In this document: piece by piece, positions 1-9,329 of the stretch
Position numbering within the stretch: the first letter of the stretch is position 1
Layout of the letters: the number at the start of each line of letters is the position of its first letter
Source of the DNA: Nematostella vectensis
Lineage: Eukaryota; Cnidaria; Anthozoa; Actiniaria; Edwardsiidae
Direction: 5' to 3'
Assembly (NCBI RefSeq): GCF_932526225.1
Contig: NC_064035.1
Span: 20,697,969 to 20,761,968 of the forward strand
Length of the DNA stretch: 64,000 bases
Made by a program: the position numbers and the translations under genes
Notes under the pieces: generated by a model
What the model was told of the DNA's origin: nothing
The model's database searches: none
The model's input: the letters and a program-made list of their open reading frames with translations, nothing else

Positions 1-529
1 CCTCTCTCCTTTTCCACAGTCCTTCGCCATGTTATTTTGGGTCTTCCCTGTTTCCTTCTGCCTTCTGGTGTCCAAGTTAATGCTACGCTGCAGTCATTTT
101 CTCTTCCTTGTCTCAACACGTGTCCGACATTTTCCATCGCCGTCTCTTCACTTCACTGCTCAATTGATGTACTCCAGTTCTTCTCTGTACCTCTTCATTC
201 GTTACATGGTCTTCCCAACTAATCTTCAATATCCTTCTCAAACACTTCTGTTGGAATACATCTAGCAATTTATCATCTTTCTTGTTCATCTTCCACGTCT
301 CGCAACCGTACAATAAAACCGAAAGTACCAACGGCTTGTAAAGCTTTATCTTTGTCCGTCTCATGATCTTCTTTGAGTTACATATACGTTTCAGCCTTGT
401 GTACACACTCCTTGCTTTTGATAATCTATTTCTGAGATCTTTCATTCCACCACCCTCTCTGCAAACTTTTGCTCCTAGGTACGTAAACTCGCTGACGTCT
501 TCGATTTCTTTTCCATTGATCACAATATT
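1..529 (-). pseudogene. LINE reverse transcriptase, C-terminal segment
   Basis: This is the 3' part of the LINE whose RT core lies at 1960-2873; the two are separated by the LTR element at 530-1959. The open segment (about 113-529) carries LINE thumb and C-terminal signatures: TYLGAKVCREGGG, LYGCETW, a QQKCLRRILKISW block and EVQRRTG. At about position 110 the frame breaks. In another frame the region near 1-75 reads WTPEGRRKQGRPKITWRRTV, the conserved tail of this kind of LINE, so the element runs off the left edge. It is an RTE- or CR1-like non-LTR retrotransposon by appearance; the clade is not certain. It is inactive because of the frameshift, the nested insertion and the upstream stop. 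Confidence 0.8.
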
Positions 530-652
530 TGTAATGTATTTGAGAAAAACCTTAGGATCAAAACGAATAAACAGTAATGGCGGACTCTCGTTGTTTATTG
601 CTGTAACCCAGAAAACCTTGCGGTCATACAAACAGGAATCCCAAACATTACA
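530..652 (-). repeat. 3' LTR of the nested Ty3/Gypsy element
   Basis: 123 bp, identical to 1837-1959. On the minus strand it runs TGTAATGTTTGGG to CAAATACATTACA, so the ends form the short inverted repeat TGTAATG/CATTACA. A G-rich polypurine-tract candidate (TTGGGTGGGGC, plus-strand 657-667) lies 4 bp inside it, where second-strand priming would occur. Confidence 0.95.
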
Positions 653-848
653 TACTGCCCCACCCAAGTTTACAACTAAACGATACTTGCTTGCTGAGGC
701 CAGTAAAACTATCAAATTTATACACACAACATGTCAATAAGTAAAAAACAACAACAATGTCCATGACAAGTTCTTGACAAGTTCTTGACAAGTTGTCAAT
801 CCATCAGATCCGGAAAAATGTACACAGTGTGTGATATGCTGCTTAAAA

Positions 849-1298
849 TTAACATACATAGTCTTTGAGGTGAGTAGGTGTGGTTTTGAGTCGAGTACTT
901 CTTCGCAGAGTACTTGCAGGTTCAGAAGCTGGAAGCTCTGTCTTCTTCGGTTCCAATGAAGGTTCTGGAACTGTGATCTCAGGTTCCTTAAATTCCTCTG
1001 GAATCTGCTTGGGTACAGTTGTTTGCATTGGAACTTGGGCCAATTCTGTTGAACTCTGAAGATCATTGGCGACTGTGGGTGTGCTTGTCCTCAGGCGAAG
1101 ATGGTCAACATGTCGTCGAAACACTCCACCTGAACTGAGTTGAACGACATACGAAACCGGTCCTGACTGTTGAATAATTGTTCCACATAACCACTTTGGA
1201 CCATATGAAAAATTCTTGACAAATACTGGGTCATTCACTTGAAATTCTGAAGAATTGAAGAATTTGCCCTTTTTATGTCTGAGAATGGCATAAAACAC
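849..1298 (-). pseudogene. Integrase C-terminal tail fragment (Ty3/Gypsy)
   Basis: About 150 codons from the extreme end of pol. It shows an SH3-like/GPY-F-type segment (DPVFVKNFSYGPKWLCGTI, then VVQLSSGGVFRRHVDHLRL) followed by a Pro/Glu-rich tail ending RRSTRLKTTPTHLKDYVC. None of the catalytic D,D-35-E region remains. It directly follows the Gag fragment because of the internal deletion at about 1,300-1,330, in a different frame, so no Gag-Pol fusion can be made. Confidence 0.8.
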
Positions 1299-1304
1299 AT
1301 CACT

Positions 1305-1811
1305 TCAGCACCTAAACACCCAGCATCCAATGGATTTGCTGAAAGTTAAGTTCTCTTCTGATAGCAAACGCCTTTGGATTCTTTCATTGTTAATTCCAGA
1401 CACCAGACGATCACGCAGCATATTTTCCAGACTGCCACCAAAATTGCAGTATTCTGCCATGTTTCGTAGAGCCGCTACAAAATCAGACACGTTCTCCCCG
1501 CTCAATCTGAAACGGTTATTGAACTTGTGCCGTTGCACGCTTTCACTCGGTTTTGGGTTGAAGTGGCTCTTTACCAAGGTGCACAAGTCAGCATAAGATT
1601 TCTCTCCAGGTTTCGCTGGGGCCAGCAGATCAGACATTAATTTGTAGGTTTTTTTCCCTACCGAACTGAGGAGGATTGCACGGCGTATTTTCAAGTCATC
1701 GTCAGACGTAGTTACTCCATTTGCTTCAAAATAGAAGTTTAGACGCTCGATATACTGTTCCCATGAATCAGAATCTCTGTCGAATTCGTCTATTTTGCCG
1801 TAGGTTGCCAT
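1305..1811 (-). pseudogene. Gag N-terminal fragment of the nested Ty3/Gypsy element
   Basis: The frame starts at MATYGKIDEFD, just inside the primer-binding site. It resembles Ty3/Gypsy Gag capsid regions: SWEQYIERLNFYFEANG, then KPGEKSYADLCTLVKSHFNP, then FNNRFRLSGENVSDFVAALR. It ends shortly after SEENLTFSKSI, where the deletion to the integrase end begins, so the nucleocapsid zinc knuckle is absent. The capsid fold would be nearly complete. A longer open frame begins at 1868 in the LTR, but the ATG at 1811 is the natural Gag start. Confidence 0.8.
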
Positions 1812-1813
1812 TT

Positions 1814-1831
1814 CCGAAATCCTCGTCGCCA
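1814..1831 (-). promoter_or_regulatory. Primer-binding site candidate of the nested LTR element
   Basis: Five bases inside the 5' LTR the minus strand reads TGGCGACGAGGATTTCGG. It begins with the TGG expected to pair with the CCA end of a tRNA primer. The tRNA species was not identified. Confidence 0.6.
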
Positions 1832-1836
1832 AAAAA

Positions 1837-1959
1837 TGTAATGTATTTGAGAAAAACCTTAGGATCAAAACGAATAAACAGTAATGGCGGACTCTCGTTG
1901 TTTATTGCTGTAACCCAGAAAACCTTGCGGTCATACAAACAGGAATCCCAAACATTACA
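1837..1959 (-). repeat. 5' LTR of the nested Ty3/Gypsy element
   Basis: 123 bp, identical to 530-652. The reading frame of the interrupted LINE runs into this LTR, which gives the LINE ORF a chimeric C-terminus. Being the upstream LTR for the minus-strand element, it should hold the promoter. Confidence 0.95.
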
Positions 1960-2873
1960 ATATTTCCATGCTGTTTGGCATTTATCCTTAGCATCTTCGT
2001 CTTTTCTAAGTTTATTTTCAATCCCGCTCGCCTAGCCTCGCCGTCCAGCTTTGCTGTCTTCTCCTGAATATGGTGTTTTGTTGAGCAAAGCAATGCTATG
2101 TTGTCCGCAAAGTCTAGATCGTCCAGTTTAGATGTAAATTTCCATCGTATTCCATTTTCTCCTTTTCCAACTGACCTTCGCAATATCCAGTCCATGACCA
2201 ATAGAAACATAAAGCCCGACATATTGCAACCTTGCTTTACCCCCGTCTTTATGTTGAACCATTCTCCTATTTCACCCTGATCTTCGACCGCACACTGGAA
2301 ATCTCCATAAAACAGCCTCACAATGCGTATAATCTCTGGAACTCCATACTTTTCCATAATTACCCACAAACTCTCACGATGGACTGAATCGAAGGCTTTC
2401 TCGAAGTCTATGAAATTAACATACAAAGTTGCCTGCCATACATTCACTTGCTGTATGATGTATCTCAGTATAAATACTTGCTCCGTAGTTCCTCTCCCTC
2501 TTCTATAGCCAGCCTGCTCTTTTCTCAACTTTTTGTCAACTCCGTTTCGTATCCTGTCAATAACAATTCTTCCAAGTATCTTCCCTACGATGGACAATAA
2601 GGTGATTCCTCGTGAGTTATTACATTCTTTCAAATTTCCTTTCTTTGGTAGCTTTATTATAAGCCCTTTCTTCCAGTCATTTGGGATGGTTTCATGCCTC
2701 CACACTTTTACAAGTAGCCTATGCACTCGCTCGGCCAAGAATTCTGGGTCTGCCTTCAGCAACTCAGCTGTGATATTATCTATGCCCAGCGATTTTCCAT
2801 TCTTTAGTGTTGTGATTGTATCTTTTACTTCTCCAAAAGTTGGTTCATTGACGGATATTTCCTCTATCAATTC
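1960..2873 (-). pseudogene. LINE reverse transcriptase core
   Basis: Non-LTR RT palm and fingers in order: LKNGKSLGIDNITAELLK (RT1), WKKGLIIKLPKKGNLKEC and RGITLLSIVGKILGRIV (RT2), EQAGYRRGRGTTEQVF, YVNFIDFEKAFDSVHRESLW (motif A), GVKQGCNMSGFMF (motif B) and LDFADNIALL (motif C). Motif C should be FADD; the second Asp is Asn here (codon AAC), so the polymerase site is dead. The segment is joined in frame to the SAP-domain frame at 2874-3557 across a single TGA, and is cut on its 3' side by the LTR element. Confidence 0.9.
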
Positions 2874-3557
2874 TCAGAATTGAAAGTCAACTTCATCCTC
2901 CGGTTCTATGGGGTTATCTGGTTGCTCTCTATTTAATACTTCCCTAAAATCTTCTGTCCATCTCCTCTGTATTTTCTCTTTCTTACTGAGAAGGTTACCG
3001 TCCTTATCCAACACTGCGGTGCTGTGCCTAGGACACTCGTTACATAGTTTCTTCTTGAGCTCAAGGAAAAGCTGATGGCAATGACAAACTGGCCTCTGAG
3101 GTTCGGGCTTATTCGCAGCAGATTGGTCCAGATCGATTACAACTAACTCCTTCGTTACCCGCGAAGCGGCGAAGCGATCCTTCGCGATCGATGCCATTGC
3201 CTTTCTCAAACGGCTGACCAGATCATTTTTCTTTCCTGCTGTAGAGAGAGCTCGTCTAGTAAGTTCTTCTTTCAATGAAGTAACTGTATTTGACTCGAGA
3301 TTCTTACCATTCAGTTGCGGTTCTTGTAAATCGCTATGAAGTGCTTCATCCCTTTCATCAGAAGAGTTGCCTGATATCAATGGCGTGGAATTCAGTGCCA
3401 ATGGCTGTAGGAAGTCTCTGAAATCCCGAATAGCCTCTTGAAACGAAGTACTAAAAGTTTCCTTACAGATATCTGAGACTGATTTTGCTTTCCGAAGTGA
3501 ATGATAACTAGAATTTCCGTTTTCATGGAGAGCGGAAAAAATGCTTGTGTCTGCCAT
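2874..3557 (-). pseudogene. SAP-domain reading frame fused to the LINE RT N-terminus
   Basis: 228 codons including the stop, starting MADTSIFSAL at 3557. The middle (about residues 93-120) reads SLKEELTRRALSTAGKKNDL then VSRLRKAM, a good match to the SAP helix-extension-helix that binds DNA or RNA. After an acidic, Cys-containing stretch (VCHCHQLFLELKKKLCNECP) the sequence becomes LINE linker: DKDGNLLSKKEKIQRRWTED, FREVLNREQPDNPIEPEDEV. It stops at TGA (2874-2876), with RT coding continuing in the same frame. No AP endonuclease is present, so this is probably an ORF1/ORF2 internal deletion product rather than a full LINE ORF. Confidence 0.65.
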
Positions 3558-3857
3558 GCTAATTCATGCTAATAATGCATTTCATGCCATTCCATATTTT
3601 ATCCACACACCCACCATTCAGGAGAAAAAGTTACATTTTCACCTCGTAGAAATTCTGATATAAACTTAGCTGGAACCCCTCCGAAATTTTTTAATTTCTC
3701 CCTTGCCGTACCTATGGAGGATTTGATTTCTTAAACTGACCCTTCAGAAATTTCGATTTGGCAGCCAATGGACCCCCAGGTATTTTGACATAACCTTATC
3801 AGAAACCCCTTGGATTTTTGTTGTTGTTTCCTTGCTTGTACATATTGAGGATTTCAT
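3558..3857. other. No gene recognised
   Basis: AT-rich sequence with short, near-repeated phrases on the minus strand (for example around gaaatttc at about 3746 and 3876). It may be decayed continuation of the unidentified frame at 3858-4389, but has several stops in every frame. Confidence 0.4.
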
Positions 3858-4389
3858 TTATAAAAAAGCCCTCTCAGAAATTTCAATAAGGCAAGCACAA
3901 CCCCTAGGAAATTTAGTTTTTTCTTTGGTCTTCCCAGTCAGGCCTTTCTCTTCTCTGTATATAGTTGACTGAGTGGCAACTATAGGGCCCATTCGCAAGG
4001 TTTTTTCTGCCACAGACAAGACTGCTCTCAAGTGAATTTGTTGGGAGCTACTAAGACAACCGCATTCCAGATGAATTACAATAGCATAAACATTTTCTTT
4101 TAACATGCCACTCACATTGCTAACCATTGCTCCGATTTGACCATCGGAAGCGTGCACAGACCTTTTTCCCTCCTCCCCCACATCTCTATTGAAACTATGT
4201 AAAGCCTTCACACCTCTCTGTACCAGGTAGATCTGGACCATCAAGGAGGAGGAAATCAGGCTCAGGAGAAGACTCAGTAACAGGAAGCTGGATTGGGTGT
4301 TGCTTATCAGGAATAAAATACGATTCAATATTTAGCTTGGTTTTCTTGATGACAGTCAATGGTCTAAATGGTTCCTTCTTTTTTTCCAC
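3858..4389 (-). pseudogene. Unrecognised reading frames, possibly a decayed element gene
   Basis: Two overlapping minus frames (4195-4389 and 3858-4328) look like one coding stretch split by a frameshift near 4,200-4,240. The first reads KEPFRPLTVIKKTKLNIESY then SSPEPDFLLLDGPDLPG. The second continues RGVKALHSFNRDVGEEGKRS, MLKENVYAIVIHLECGCLSS and LRAVLSVAEKTLRMGPIVAT. No domain was recognised. The composition (balanced charged and hydrophobic residues, few low-complexity runs) suggests former coding sequence rather than chance. Confidence 0.3.
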
Positions 4390-5746
4390 TTCATTTTTGG
4401 TCTCAAGTAAAGCTTCGACAGGAAGGAGGGGGGCTGGATGGCGGCTTGGTGTGGAATGGTGAAGGAGGAGTATGGGTCAGTGCAGAGGAGCTAGACTGGA
4501 GGAGGAAGCAGGGGGACTGGATGTAGCCTTGGTTGTCACTCTTTTTGGCAGAGCAGGTTGTCTTTTAAATGCATCTGCGTATGGCATGAAGCCCATGTGT
4601 ATTGTATTTACAGAACAAAGAAAATGAAAAATGTACCCCCATTTTTATCTCCATTAATTTCATTACTGCATGTATCAAATCTTGTTATTTAAATTGTAAG
4701 GTAATGCTAAGTTTAGCATGTGCCAAATGTATTCATAACATATGCATAATGTATTTATCTCTGACAGTACAACTTGGGGGCAAAGCCCACCCCCCCCCCC
4801 TTTCGGAAGTTAATTGGTCTTACCCCTTATTAGCTACTGTCCCTGAGCAAAAGAAACACACCCCAGAACAAATAATTATGCAAACCAACCCAGCTCTTAC
4901 AGAAACTATAAAAATGCCAAAAGTTGTAGTAGTAAATAACAAATCACTCATTTTGAACATGTAGATATGTGTGACCGGGTGATGAACTTCCTTAAAAGGT
5001 TTATTTCCTCTTTATTTCAACCAAATTACAACTTCTGAAAAGTCGATGAGAGCTAAAATAAAAGCAATAAAATATTTGTTTTGATTAACTAAAGTTATTT
5101 ATAATTATTACACTATCAAACATAATAATTCCTGAACATATTATTACCAACAATGCTTGTGATCTTAAGCTTGATAATACACAATAAGGACTTGTAATTG
5201 AATCAAGATCCTGTAGTTACATTACATGGGTCAACATATTCTGTAGAACTTGTGATTTTACCAACACTAAAGTACAAGATCCACTGCTAACACTGCCGTT
5301 GCTGCACTAAAATTCTATTCAATACGGTCTATACTATCAGTCCTTAATGATAAATGGGAATAGGCTAAAGCCAAGATAATGCTAAACATGAGCCATAACA
5401 ATACAGGTGTGAGTTCATTGTTATGAGTATTTACGAAGGTCAGCACGGGATTTTGCTAACTTAAGAAAACAATACAATCCTTGACCCTTATACTACCACT
5501 CTTATGGCCTTATAATTGCTGTATGATCAAGAAACTGAAATAATATAGCGAGATAACGCTTATTACAAAAGAATACAAAGGGATTATAAAATCGCTAGAT
5601 GTTGCTTTCAAGTGGCATGGCTTTGTAATACAAGCTCCTAAAAGTCTATTAAACCTTTCACATCTACGTTCTTGACACTGCTACATGACCCCTGTGCCTG
5701 AATTAATTGGACTACAACTAACTCACTCACTCACTATCCATTTACG
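4390..5746. other. No gene recognised; LINE 3' tail at the end
   Basis: Mostly AT-rich non-coding sequence with a C10 homopolymer at about 4790-4800. On the minus strand the last 50 bp (about 5,700-5,746) contain repeated GTGA units just downstream of the LINE stop at 5747. This fits the short tandem-repeat 3' tail of many LINEs. Confidence 0.5.
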
Positions 5747-7010
5747 TCAGTTTCCACCTATTGGCAGGTGTGACGCCGCATGGAGGTTCACATCGGGGTC
5801 GCGCAGGTTCTTTACAGCATCTCTCCATGCTTTACGGTTGGATGCCACGCTTGCCTTCAGGCCAGCCGTTTTTAGATCGCTAAGCGTGGTATCCGCCCAA
5901 GTCTTTCTGGGTCTGCCCCTCATCCTTCGCCCCCCCCGGCTCGAAGTCTCTGATGGAGGACATAGGATTTGGTGCCTGTGCCCTCTCCACATGCCCGAAT
6001 CACCGGAGGCGAGCTTTCCGGAGAGCCAGTTCCAAGCTTTCGATCCCAAGCCTGTCACGAATGGTGCTCAAACTTGTGTCATCTTTGGGTTTCAGTGCGC
6101 ACATCCATCTAAGTATTGCACGTTCGCTTCTCTGCAGCCTTGCTAGGTCACTGCTCTTAGGAGCCCAACATTCCCCAGCATAGAGCATGGCACTCCTGAC
6201 GCAGCTGCTGTAAACCTTCCCTATTGTGCGGAGTGATAGGCTTTTGCTTGATAGAACTGGAAGGAGCTCTTTGAATTTTCCCCAGGCAGATCTTGTTCTG
6301 GTAATTATGGCCGCCTCGCAGCCACCTCCAGCACAGATGGTGTCACCGAGGTAGCAGAAAGAGTCAACAACTTCCAGGCGCTGTTCGTCCACTATCACTT
6401 CAGCAAGGGGTCTGCATCTGAATAATGGGTTGGGGGTTAACCTACCAGGGATGTTGCTGCACTTCTTGTGCACCCAAAGAGAACACCCACTGCAGAAGAT
6501 GGAGTTACTCCTCACACCCTTCCTGCATACAGCACAATGGAACTTTCTAGAGTCTCTCAAGGAATTCAAGTCAGGGCCAGACATCAGGATCTTAGTCTTG
6601 CTCATGTTAACACGGAGCCCCTTTGACTCTAACCCCTGTTTCCAGATGCGCAGCTTCGCCAGGAGTGTGTCTAAAGAATCTGAGGAGATTACTAGGTTGT
6701 CTGCATAGAGTAACTCCCATGGACAACCACTACGGAGGTCTGCAGAAAGGGCTTCAAGTACTACAATGAAAAGGAACGGACTGAGCACAGAGCCTTGGTG
6801 GACACCAACTTGTACCTTGAAGCTGTCACTAAGGGAATTGCTGACGCACACTCTACTTGAGGCATGGGAGTACATTGCTTGTATTGTACTTACGAACCAC
6901 TCCGGAAGGCCCAGGGAACGCATTGCCCACCATAAGATATCGCGAGGAACGCGATCAAATGCCTTTTCTAGGTCTACAAAGGCAAAGAACAAACTCTTTC
7001 CTTTAGCCAT
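5747..7010 (-). pseudogene. 5'-truncated LINE: reverse transcriptase with zinc-binding insert
   Basis: It begins abruptly at about 7,008 in motif A (FFAFVDLEKAFDRVPRDILW), as expected of 5' truncation. Motif B is VGVHQGSVLSPFLFIVVLEA; motif C reads LLYADNLVI, with Asn for the second catalytic Asp. Between the palm and the thumb is a Cys/His cluster, CAVCRKGVRSNSIFCSGC followed by WVHKKC, a zinc-ribbon or PHD-like fold. The thumb (VVDSFCYLGDTICAGGGCEA) and a conserved tail follow; the tail continues after a frameshift at about 6,000-6,058 into GGRRMRGRPRKTWADTTLSD and ends at 5747. A short GTGA tandem tail lies downstream. The abrupt 5' end and the D-to-N change make it inactive. Confidence 0.88.
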
Positions 7011-7293
7011 TATTATTAATCACTGCTCTAGTTCTCTTATTAGAAGCATAATATAAATATAATAATATATAATACAATATAATACAAATGGTTCCTTATA
7101 TAATAAACTTTATATCTGGAATATTTTGATGCATGAGAATATTAAATACTGAGAGTGAAGTTGACGCTTTAGAAAAATTCAAATTTCGTGCCATTTTGGT
7201 CACTGCCAAATTTACATGTCTAACAATAAATGTTGTGTTAACCAACAAAATATACACATTTGGTAACCATAACTTCTTAGTTCTCAACTTAAA
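7011..7293. other. No gene recognised
   Basis: AT-rich sequence (ataatata-type runs at about 7050-7085) between the truncated LINE and the palindromic repeat. Short open frames occur on both strands without coding character. Confidence 0.5.
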
Positions 7294-7533
7294 TATCTGT
7301 CAAAGTATTTGGTACACCAAAAACTGGAAATCGACTCTGCCAAATTTTCGTCTTTAATAAGACTTCTTCAGGGCAGACTCTTGAGTCTGCAGACTCTTGA
7401 GTCTGCCCTGAAGAAGTCTTATTAAAGACGAAAATTTGGCAGAGTCGATTTCCAGTTTTTGGTGTATTGAATTCATTGTTCTGGTACAGAGATCGCGACA
7501 GGGCTTTTTGATTCTATCTGTCAAAGTATTTGG
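7294..7533. repeat. 152-bp near-perfect palindrome flanked by 19-bp direct repeats
   Basis: The arms 7314-7380 and 7399-7465 are perfect inverted copies (67 bp each). The central 18 bp are palindromic except for two mismatched pairs. A 19-bp direct repeat, TATCTGTCAAAGTATTTGG, sits at 7294-7312 and 7515-7533, so the palindrome plus about 50 bp looks like an insertion with a long target duplication. A second copy of one arm lies at about 16,914-16,980. This is a foldback or inverted-dimer repeat; a LINE- or Penelope-like origin would explain the long, variable duplication, but that is inference. Confidence 0.85.
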
Positions 7534-7678
7534 AATACATTTGTCCATTAGTCCTCTATAGGGGCAGGAGCGCTGTGCCATTCTCCTGTGAAGAGACTGT
7601 TTCTAGACTGTTTTAGTCGGCCGACCTTGTCCTTCTGGTTGCCAGTGCTGAGGCGCTTGTTCTTTTTTTTTGGCAGTT

Positions 7679-8145
7679 TTAACACTGCTTAGGGCGCTCA
7701 CTGAGCTCACCCTGACAGTGCTCAACATCTGCTAGCACAGGCTGTTCTCTTGGCCGACCCACACGCTTTCTCCTATTGAAGTCGGAGATGACCCATCTCT
7801 CTCTCTTATTTGGTTTCATCTGAATGTACTGCACAAATGAAAGCCTGCCCCTGTATTTAATCATGGCTTCGTCCACCAAAAGTTGCAGACCGTAGGGCAA
7901 ATTATCTGTGGAAGCTGGAAAGGAAGCGCTCTCTCCTCAGCAGTCAGTTTCTTGGTAGTTCCGTCCTGATTGAACCACCACTTGTCCTTTACTTCTTTTC
8001 CATCGTTCTAATGTTCTGCATAGTGGTTCGTGTCCCGAACACACAGATTGACAATTTTTTTAGTAAAAAATAACTGAAAAAACATTAGCGGTGAATCATC
8101 TTTAGGCCGATTTTTCGGTCCTTGTGGTGGCTTAAATTCAGGCAT
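7679..8145 (-). pseudogene. piggyBac-type transposase relic
   Basis: The upstream part, read from the ATG at 8145, gives FKPPQGPKNRPKDDSPLMFF then QLFFTKKIVNLCVRDTNHYA. This matches the start of the piggyBac DDE domain (P..DSP.FF...LF....LV..TN.YA). An in-frame TAG follows AEH. After an internal deletion and a frame change the downstream part (7679-7900) has LLVDEAMIKYRGRLSFVQYI then QMKPNKR, the block around the second catalytic Asp (DEAM..YKGR.S..QY...KP). It ends in unrelated sequence. Most of the catalytic domain is deleted, so this is a dead fragment. TTAA-flanked inverted repeats could not be assigned confidently. Confidence 0.75.
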
Positions 8146-8726
8146 CTTGATTTCAATAATGTTTGATACAAATTTGTGCAAAATTTCACGCTTTTATCAA
8201 ATGAGAATCACGCCATGACCATATAAGGAAAGGATGAATAGATGGCGGCGCTTTTGTATCAGTCCTTAGGGTATACGACAAACGAACAAGTGACGTGTGA
8301 TGCAATAAGTCATTTGTCGTCTATTGGCGTGGAAGGACATCATAAAATAAAAACTTACAAAGCAAACTAGAGATGAGAAGTTCAAAATAATAAAAAAATG
8401 ATTTCTTTAAGATTGTTCATTTTCCATCTGCTTTAAATCTTTTGTTTGAACTTTCTTGGTGTAACATAATTGAATATATATGTATGTATATATGTATACC
8501 TAAAAAAAATAATAAAAAAATACATGGGTGAATACGAATCCAAGGATACCGAAGCCGCACAAATTATTTTTACAATGAAAAGAAAAATAATAAACAACTG
8601 TCATGTTATTGGCAGGGTTTGAGGAAAAACTAAAATTTGTTGACCAATAGGTATAACACATTTGCAAGTGGAACTTGAGCCCCAAACAAGCTTGGAGTCC
8701 ATAAATTTGCTAAGTTTTTTTTTTTA
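8146..8726. other. No gene recognised
   Basis: AT-rich. It contains an inverted repeat cgacaaa...tttgtcg at about 8,276-8,320 near the piggyBac relic, possibly a subterminal element sequence, and a TATG-type simple repeat at about 8,475-8,500. Confidence 0.4.
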
Positions 8727-9329
8727 TCATAGTGTGTCACCTACCGAATCGTGGTCCGGGTCCTCAAAATCTTTTACGCTACCCGGAACAATGAGCCTGA
8801 CGATCGCTTTCAGGCTCTCCGGGTAAACGTACGTCGGCCACCACGGAAGGTCGGCCCCCAATGTCTTCTTACTTCCAAACTAGAATACAAACAAACGGCT
8901 TGAGAAACAATTAAAATTCCCACAATCTTGCAACAACATATATTCACATTCCAAGGTTGATAAGACCAGGACAAAGTATCATATTTGGACCAAAATCGAA
9001 GATGAGAGACTTTTTCTTGTTCACTTAAAATCTAATGACACTTAACTACATTTGATTAGAGTTTTTCAGGCGAAACCTACCCACAGTAAGCACCAGAGGC
9101 GCTTGTAAAGCCTGGCGCGGCCTTCGTTAACTTTCTCCCCTTCTCGGAGGCGAAAATGCCTCAGAATACTTAGAAGTCCCGCGGGCGCCTGTCCAAATCT
9201 GAAATCAAAGGGGAATACTGATTGTAAAAATCGTCGAAAGACAATGATATACTTGTCTTACCCATTCCTTGCAAACTCGGCGTTGAATGCCAAGAAAGCT
9301 GCTTCGAGTTGCAAATTCTCAGCCGCCAT
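8727..9329 (-). CDS. Three-exon gene encoding a 112-residue unknown protein
   Basis: Exons (minus): 9262-9329, 9081-9198 and 8727-8879, total 339 nt including TGA. The introns are GT-AG: donors GTAAGA and GTAGGT, acceptors TTGATTTCAG and GTATTCTAG; lengths 63 and 201 bp. Phases agree throughout (68 nt ending phase 2, then 118 nt ending phase 0). The protein starts MAAENLQLEAAFLAFNAEFA and continues with AGLLSILRHFRLREGEKVNE, RARLYKRLWCLLWFG, LPWWPTYVYPESLKAIVRLI and VKDFEDPDHDS. It is an alpha-helical, Trp-rich small protein with no signal peptide. I do not recognise the family. A GTAGGT at 8740-8745 could be another donor, in which case the protein would continue beyond DHDS. This is one of the few host-like genes here. 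Confidence 0.72.

Larger units (their letters stand above)
530..1959 (-). mobile_element. Internally deleted Ty3/Gypsy LTR retrotransposon nested in the LINE
   Basis: Two 123-bp LTRs with TG...CA ends bound a 1,184-bp interior. The LTRs are identical by eye. The 5 bp on each outer side are the same (ATATT at 525-529 and 1960-1964), a perfect target-site duplication. The interior holds a gag start and an integrase tail fused together, with protease, RT, RNase H and the integrase catalytic core missing. This makes it a non-autonomous derivative that was mobilised in trans. Identical LTRs imply a recent insertion. It interrupts a LINE reading frame exactly: removing the element and one duplication copy rejoins the LINE sequence. 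Confidence 0.93.

Noticed and set aside
8260-8325. Possible piggyBac terminal repeat (ccttagggta and cgacaaa...tttgtcg)
   Set aside because: No matching opposite end near 7.4-7.7 kb and no TTAA at the right place, so the element boundary could not be supported.
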